In this document: positions 32,840 to 35,870 of the stretch, one piece after another
Layout of the letters: each line of letters begins with the position of its first letter
Position numbering within the stretch: the stretch's first letter is position 1
Assembly: GCA_015064745.1 (NCBI GenBank)
Contig: SVRR01000019.1
Span: 1-35,870 of the forward strand
Length of the DNA: 35,870 nt
Direction: 5' to 3'
Source: Oscillospiraceae bacterium
GTDB lineage: Bacteria; Bacillota; Clostridia; Oscillospirales; CAG-272
Program-made: the position numbers and the translations under genes
The notes under the pieces: generated by a model
The model's input: only the letters and a program-made list of their open reading frames with translations
Told to the model about the DNA's origin: nothing
Database searches by the model: none

Positions 32840-33669
32840 AAGAGAAGCGCATCCCCCATATTCTTTGGTATGTCGCCCTTATCGCTCTTACCGCGCTGTT
32901 CCTTTTCCCGATTGCCATCGTTCTTATGAATTCCTTCAAAGGACAGTTTCACATCGCGGGCGATCCCTTTTCGTTTCCCACCGCCACCACCTTTGCGGGA
33001 ATCTCGAATTACCTGAACGGCATTCGTAAAATCGGCTTTTTCAAAGCCGCGGGGCTTTCCCTCTTCATCACCGTCGCGTCGGTTGCCCTCATCGTTGTCG
33101 CAACCTCAATGACCGCGTGGTTTCTCGTCAGAAACAAAAACAGACTATCATCTGCCTTGTATTATCTGTTCGTTTTTAGCATGATAGTGCCGTTCCAAAT
33201 GGTCATGTTTACCATGTCTAAGGTCGCGAATACCCTGCATCTTGAAAACCCCGTCGGCATCGTGCTTCTGTATCTCGGCTTCGGGGCGGGGCTCTCCGTC
33301 TTTATGTTTGCGGGCTTCGTCCGCGGCATCCCGCGCGCCGTTGAGGAAGCTGCGGAGATCGACGGCTGTACTCCCGTCACCACCTTCTTCCGCGTCATTT
33401 TCCCCCTCTTAAAGCCCATCACCGTTACCGTCGCCGTCCTCAACGCCATGTGGATATGGAACGACTATCTCTTACCCTATCTCGTCATTGGCAGCAAATA
33501 CCGCACCATCCCCGTCGCCGTGCAGTATCTCCAAGGGGGCTACGGCTCACGCGATATGGGTGCTTTAATGGCAATGCTCGTCCTCGCCATCATTCCCATC
33601 ATCGTCTTTTACGCCCTCGCCCAAAAAAGCATCATCAAGGGCGTTATTGCCGGCGCTGTAAAAGAGTAG
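32836..33669 (+). CDS. ABC transporter permease, MalG/UgpE type
   Basis: 277 residues, about six membrane helices. The EAA loop reads EEAAEIDGCTPVTTFFRVIFPLLKPI (about 173-198). The N-terminus has the HILWYVALIALTALFLFPI helix followed by a MNSFKG-type stretch characteristic of MalG-like subunits. Its ATG lies in an ATGA overlap with the first permease. It ends the operon; a strong terminator starts 5 bp after the stop. The transporter must borrow an ATPase of the MsmK/UgpC kind encoded elsewhere (inference). Confidence 0.93.
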   Translation: MKEKRIPHILWYVALIALTALFLFPIAIVLMNSFKGQFHIAGDPFSFPTATTFAGISNYLNGIRKIGFFKAAGLSLFITVASVALIVVATSMTAWFLVRNKNRLSSALYYLFVFSMIVPFQMVMFTMSKVANTLHLENPVGIVLLYLGFGAGLSVFMFAGFVRGIPRAVEEAAEIDGCTPVTTFFRVIFPLLKPITVTVAVLNAMWIWNDYLLPYLVIGSKYRTIPVAVQYLQGGYGSRDMGALMAMLVLAIIPIIVFYALAQKSIIKGVIAGAVKE

Positions 33670-33673
33670 ATCT

Positions 33674-33708
33674 ATGAAAAAACCTTTCGAGGAAAGAGTT
33701 TTTTTCAT
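33674..33708 (+). terminator. Terminator of the ABC transporter operon
   Basis: CTTTC-gag-GAAAG stem extended past one bulged A into an A-run/T-run pairing, ending in seven T residues at 33699-33705. The left arm begins ATGAAAAAA and the right arm ends TTTTTTTCAT, so it is nearly symmetrical. Confidence 0.85.
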
Positions 33709-33778
33709 TTCAAGCGCGCCCATCGGGCGCGCATTTCAAGACGGCGAAGCCGTTATTTCAAATGCACAGCACATTTCA
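33707..33778. repeat. Array of mini-hairpins separated by ATTTCA
   Basis: ATTTCA occurs at 33707, 33733, 33755 and 33773. Between successive copies lie three perfect small inverted repeats: GCGCGCCC-atc-GGGCGCGC (33714-33732), ACGGC-gaa-GCCGT (33741-33753) and TGC-aca-GCA (33763-33771). An inverted copy TGAAAT lies at 33837-33842. The hairpins differ in sequence but share short loops and the same spacer. No coding capacity. Confidence 0.8.
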
Positions 33779-33781
33779 TGT

Positions 33782-33826
33782 AAAAAAGCGCATACTATCG
33801 GATCACGACGGTATGCGTTTTTCCTT
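33782..33826. terminator. Terminator-like hairpin downstream of the array
   Basis: CGCATAC (33789-33795) pairs with GTATGCG (33811-33817), flanked by an A run on the left and a T run on the right, so it could act on either strand. A small TCG/CGA inner stem is also present. Confidence 0.65.
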
Positions 33827-33864
33827 TTTACATAAATGAAATTGTAAACTTTGGAAGGAAAACA

Positions 33865-33893
33865 TTGCTTTTTTATGGAAAATGTGCTACAAT
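33865..33893 (+). promoter_or_regulatory. Sigma-A promoter for the LRR surface protein
   Basis: TTGCTT at 33865-33870 and TACAAT at 33888-33893 with a 17-bp spacer. It implies a 5' leader of over 200 nt. Confidence 0.75.
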
Positions 33894-34118
33894 GATTTAG
33901 CCAAATAAACTGAATATTTGTCAGTAGAACCTCTCCCTTTGCTTCAAAGGCCTTTTTTCGTACGTCTATCACACTGAATTTGATAAAAATGCAAATTCCC
34001 ATGTGGTAGGTGTGTACATATCTTCTACTGACAGTTTGTTTGGCGACAATCGGGGCTTGCGTTTTTTGTGCGACGGCTTCGGTCATCGCACTTTTTGCCT
34101 TATCATCGGGAGGTATGT
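33894..34118 (+). ncRNA. Long structured 5' leader of the LRR protein gene, or embedded MITE-like element
   Basis: The leader holds a perfect 11-bp inverted repeat, TGTCAGTAGAA at 33919-33929 and TTCTACTGACA at 34023-34033, enclosing 93 bp. Inside are CCTTTG-ctt-CAAAGG (33936-33950) followed by six T residues, which looks like an attenuator terminator, and a long irregular hairpin (about 33960-34018). That hairpin is built from GAATTTG/CAAATTC plus CTATCACA/TGTGGTAG. The remaining bases to the ATG are unstructured and end in GGGAGG. No known riboswitch class was recognised. Confidence 0.55.
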
Positions 34119-35870
34119 ATGAAAAAGAAAATTTTACTGTTCGCCGCTCTTCTCGTGGCATGTCTTTCCCTTGTGGGACTTTTGACCGTTGCCTCCTCGG
34201 CAGCAACGGAGGGGTATTACACCTACACGGTATCGAACGGCGAAGCCACCATCACGGACGTAACCACAGGTATTTCGGGCAATGTCACCATTCCCTCCAA
34301 TTTAGGAGGCTATCCTGTCACAAGCATCGGCTCTTATGCCTTCTCGAATTGCGCGGGCTTGACGTCGATCACTATCCTCGATAGTGTAACGAGCATCGGC
34401 TTGGCTGCCTTCTCGGATTGCACGGGCTTGACATCTGTCACCTTTGGCGAAAATAGCAAGTTGACGAGCATCGGCTATCGGGCATTCTATAATTGCACGG
34501 GCTTGACATCAATCACCATCCCCGATAGTGTAACGAGCATCGGCTCTGATGCCTTCCGGGGTTGCACGGGCTTGACGTCGATCACCATCCCCGATAGTGT
34601 AACGAGCATCGACTCTAATGCCTTCTGGGGTTGCACGGGCTTGACGTCGATCACCATCCCCGATAGTGTGACGAGCATCGGCTCTTGGGCCTTCTCGGGT
34701 TGCACGGGACTGACTTCAATCACCATCCCCGATAGTGTAACGAGCATCGGCTCTTGGGCCTTCTATAATTGCACGGGCTTGACGTCGATCACCATCCCCG
34801 ATAGTGTAACGAGCATCGGCAATTCTGCCTTCTCTAATACCGGGTATTATAACAACTCGTCTAATTGGGAAAACGGCGTTCTTTATATAGGAAAGCATTT
34901 GATCAAAGCAAAGAATACGCTCTCGGGTGCGTATTCTATTAAAGAAGGAACGCTTTGCATCGGCGATGATGCCTTCTATAATTGCACGAGCCTTACGTCG
35001 ATCACCATCCCCGATAGTGTAACGAGCATCGGCTCTTCTGCCTTCTATTATTGCACGGGCTTGACGTCTGTCACCTTTGGCGAAAATAGCAAGTTGACGC
35101 GCATCGGCGATTATGCCTTCCGGGGTTGCACGGGCTTGACATCGATCACCATCCCCGACAGTGTAACGAGCATCGGCGATTATGCCTTCTCGGGTTGCAC
35201 GGGCTTGACGTCGATCACCATCCCCGATAGTGTAACGAGCATCGGCTATTCTGCCTTCTCGGGTTGCACGGGTCTCACCTCCATCACGGTTAAAAATGGA
35301 AATAGCAATTATCACAGTGTGGGCAATTGCCTGATCGAAACGAAAAGCAAAACATTGATTGCGGGATGCAAAAACAGCATCATTCCGAGCGACGGCAGTG
35401 TGACGAGCATCGGCTATTATGCCTTCACGGGTTGCACGGGCTTGACGTCCATCACCATCCCCGATAGTGTAACGAGCATCGGCTATTATGCCTTCTATAA
35501 TTGCACGGTCTTGACGTCGATCACCATCCCCCATAGTGTAACGAGCATCGGCTCTTCTGCCTTCTCTAATACCGGGTATTATAACAACTCGTCTAATTGG
35601 AAAAACGGCGTTCTTTATATAGGAAAGCATTTGATCGAAGCAAAGAATACGCTCTCGGGTGCGTATTCTATTAAAGAAGGAACGCTTTGCATCGGCTCTT
35701 CTGCCTTCTCGGGTTGCACGGGCTTGACGTCGATCACCATCCCCGATAGTGTGACCAGCATCGGCGAGGGTGCCTTCTATGATTGCACGGGCTTGACATC
35801 GATCACCATCCCCGATAGTGTGACCAGCATCGGCTCTTCTGCCTTCGAGGGTTGCACGGGCTTGACATCT
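34119..35870 (+). CDS. BspA-like leucine-rich-repeat surface protein (3' end outside window)
   Basis: Open from the ATG at 34119 to the window end (584 codons, no stop), with GGGAGG 5 bp before the start. A signal peptide (about 1-30: MKKK, hydrophobic core, then ASSA-A) targets it for export. A short domain (about 31-68) follows, then LRR_5/BspA-type repeats of 23 residues with the core TSIGxxAFxxCTGLTSITIPDSV. I count 19 units. Some are interrupted by TFGENSKL variants, a SxxYHSVGNCLIETKSKTLIAGCK segment and two copies of an NGVLYIGKHLI block. Such repeats form a solenoid and in other bacteria mediate adhesion to host proteins or cells. Anchoring domains would lie beyond the window. Variable residues are almost only S, Y, D, N, W, G and R. 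Confidence 0.93.
   Translation, partial: MKKKILLFAALLVACLSLVGLLTVASSAATEGYYTYTVSNGEATITDVTTGISGNVTIPSNLGGYPVTSIGSYAFSNCAGLTSITILDSVTSIGLAAFSDCTGLTSVTFGENSKLTSIGYRAFYNCTGLTSITIPDSVTSIGSDAFRGCTGLTSITIPDSVTSIDSNAFWGCTGLTSITIPDSVTSIGSWAFSGCTGLTSITIPDSVTSIGSWAFYNCTGLTSITIPDSVTSIGNSAFSNTGYYNNSSNWENGVLYIGKHLIKAKNTLSGAYSIKEGTLCIGDDAFYNCTSLTSITIPDSVTSIGSSAFYYCTGLTSVTFGENSKLTRIGDYAFRGCTGLTSITIPDSVTSIGDYAFSGCTGLTSITIPDSVTSIGYSAFSGCTGLTSITVKNGNSNYHSVGNCLIETKSKTLIAGCKNSIIPSDGSVTSIGYYAFTGCTGLTSITIPDSVTSIGYYAFYNCTVLTSITIPHSVTSIGSSAFSNTGYYNNSSNWKNGVLYIGKHLIEAKNTLSGAYSIKEGTLCIGSSAFSGCTGLTSITIPDSVTSIGEGAFYDCTGLTSITIPDSVTSIGSSAFEGCTGLTS
34827..34964 (+). repeat. 138-bp block, copy 1 (second copy at 35559-35696)
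   Basis: The stretch from AFSNTGYYNNSSNW to GTLCIG recurs 732 bp downstream. By eye, the two copies differ at two bases only: GAA/AAA after TGG, and AAA/GAA after TTGATC. Each changes Glu to Lys or Lys to Glu. Confidence 0.9.
35559..35696 (+). repeat. 138-bp block, copy 2
   Basis: Direct repeat of 34827-34964, 244 codons further on and in frame. The charge pattern is reversed relative to copy 1 (WKNG and LIEAK here, WENG and LIKAK there). It suggests a multi-repeat segment was duplicated as a whole. Confidence 0.9.

Larger units (their letters stand above)
34317..35870 (+). repeat. 69-bp tandem LRR-coding repeats with four variable codons per unit
   Basis: Units of 69 bp are nearly identical in DNA: the 33-bp stretch coding SITIPDSVTSIG and the GCCTTC and TGCACGGGCTTGAC stretches recur with few changes. 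Variation is concentrated in the two codons before GCC-TTC and the two after it. The array continues to the window end. Confidence 0.93.

Noticed and set aside
33736-34206. Minus-strand frame of 156 codons across the leader, considered as a transposase remnant
   Set aside because: It crosses the promoter, hairpin array and terminator-like stem, and no transposase motif is recognisable.
34010-34384. Plus-strand frame with a hydrophobic start (MCTYLLLTVCLATIG)
   Set aside because: It runs out of frame into the LRR gene, has no ribosome binding site at its GTG, and overlaps the leader hairpins. The ATG at 34119 with GGGAGG is clearly the gene start.
34487-34747. Minus-strand frame of 86 codons with LVTLSGMVIDVKPVQ repeats
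   Set aside because: Another shadow of the same 69-bp repeat units.
34716-35630. Minus-strand frame of 304 codons with DGDRRQARAIIEG-type repeats
   Set aside because: It is the reverse-complement shadow of the LRR array; the repeats keep the opposite frame open. No ribosome binding site or promoter, and the plus strand has signal peptide, start site and promoter.
34317-35870. Regular 69-bp repeats considered as a CRISPR array
   Set aside because: Units are contiguous, in frame and code a known LRR motif. There are no unique spacers and no cas genes.
34317-35870. Diversity-generating retroelement as the source of the variable codons
   Set aside because: Not rejected as impossible, but no reverse transcriptase, template repeat or IMH-like sequence is present here. 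Variable sites are spread over every internal repeat rather than one terminal region, and they include TGG, CGG and TCG, which do not all derive from a single adenine-rich template codon.

Overview
The window looks like a chromosomal piece of a low-to-mid GC Gram-positive bacterium of class Clostridia, probably an uncultured gut-type lineage related to Oscillospiraceae or Christensenellales (inference). Supporting signs are strong AGGAGG-type ribosome binding sites, many near-consensus sigma-A promoters with exact 17-bp spacers, some TTG and GTG starts, the Firmicutes gene order holB-ricT-...-trmN6-rsmI, and a BspA-like leucine-rich-repeat surface protein of a kind common in gut Clostridia. 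No rRNA, tRNA, CRISPR array, prophage or intact insertion sequence was seen.

Layout. 1-2266 (+): 3' end of glucose-6-phosphate isomerase, a small P-loop protein on its own promoter, and a cysteine-rich protein. 2305-4543 (-): two half-size TauE/SafE permeases and cysS. 4679-8808 (+): an FtsK/SpoIIIE translocase, a DJ-1/PfpI protein and a zinc-ribbon-like protein. 8805-9365 (-): an Amidase_3 amidase. 9431-10183 (+): a TtcA-like tRNA thiolase. 10222-14177 (-): holB, ricT, a 56-aa ferredoxin not listed as a long ORF, trmN6 and rsmI. 14511-18616: rplS (+), a HIT protein (-), then an FkbM methyltransferase, a U32/TrhP protein and uppP (+). 18660-21425 (-): a DUF3048 lipoprotein, a small unknown protein and tmcAL. 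21521-22732 (+): ackA. 22862-23923 (-): a PRK06851-like ATPase. 24102-30553 (+): coaE, M18 aminopeptidase, prfA, sua5 and a ParC/GyrA-like topoisomerase subunit. 30664-33669 (+): a CUT1-type sugar ABC importer without its ATPase. 33670-34118: a non-coding block with a terminator, an ATTTCA/mini-hairpin array, a second hairpin, a promoter and a structured leader. 34119-end (+): a BspA-like LRR surface protein cut by the window edge.

Most of the window is housekeeping: translation and tRNA/rRNA modification (cysS, ttcA, rsmI, trmN6, tmcAL, trhP, prfA, sua5, rplS), DNA replication and segregation (holB, ftsK, parC-like), envelope synthesis (uppP, amidase) and fermentation/cofactors (pgi, ackA, coaE).

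The part most worth attention is the right end. There, 23-residue LRR units are almost identical in DNA except for four codons per unit, and all 76 of those codons in my hand tally end in T or G. The gene is preceded by a long leader holding an 11-bp perfect inverted repeat and nested hairpins, and upstream of that by an array of mini-hairpins separated by ATTTCA.
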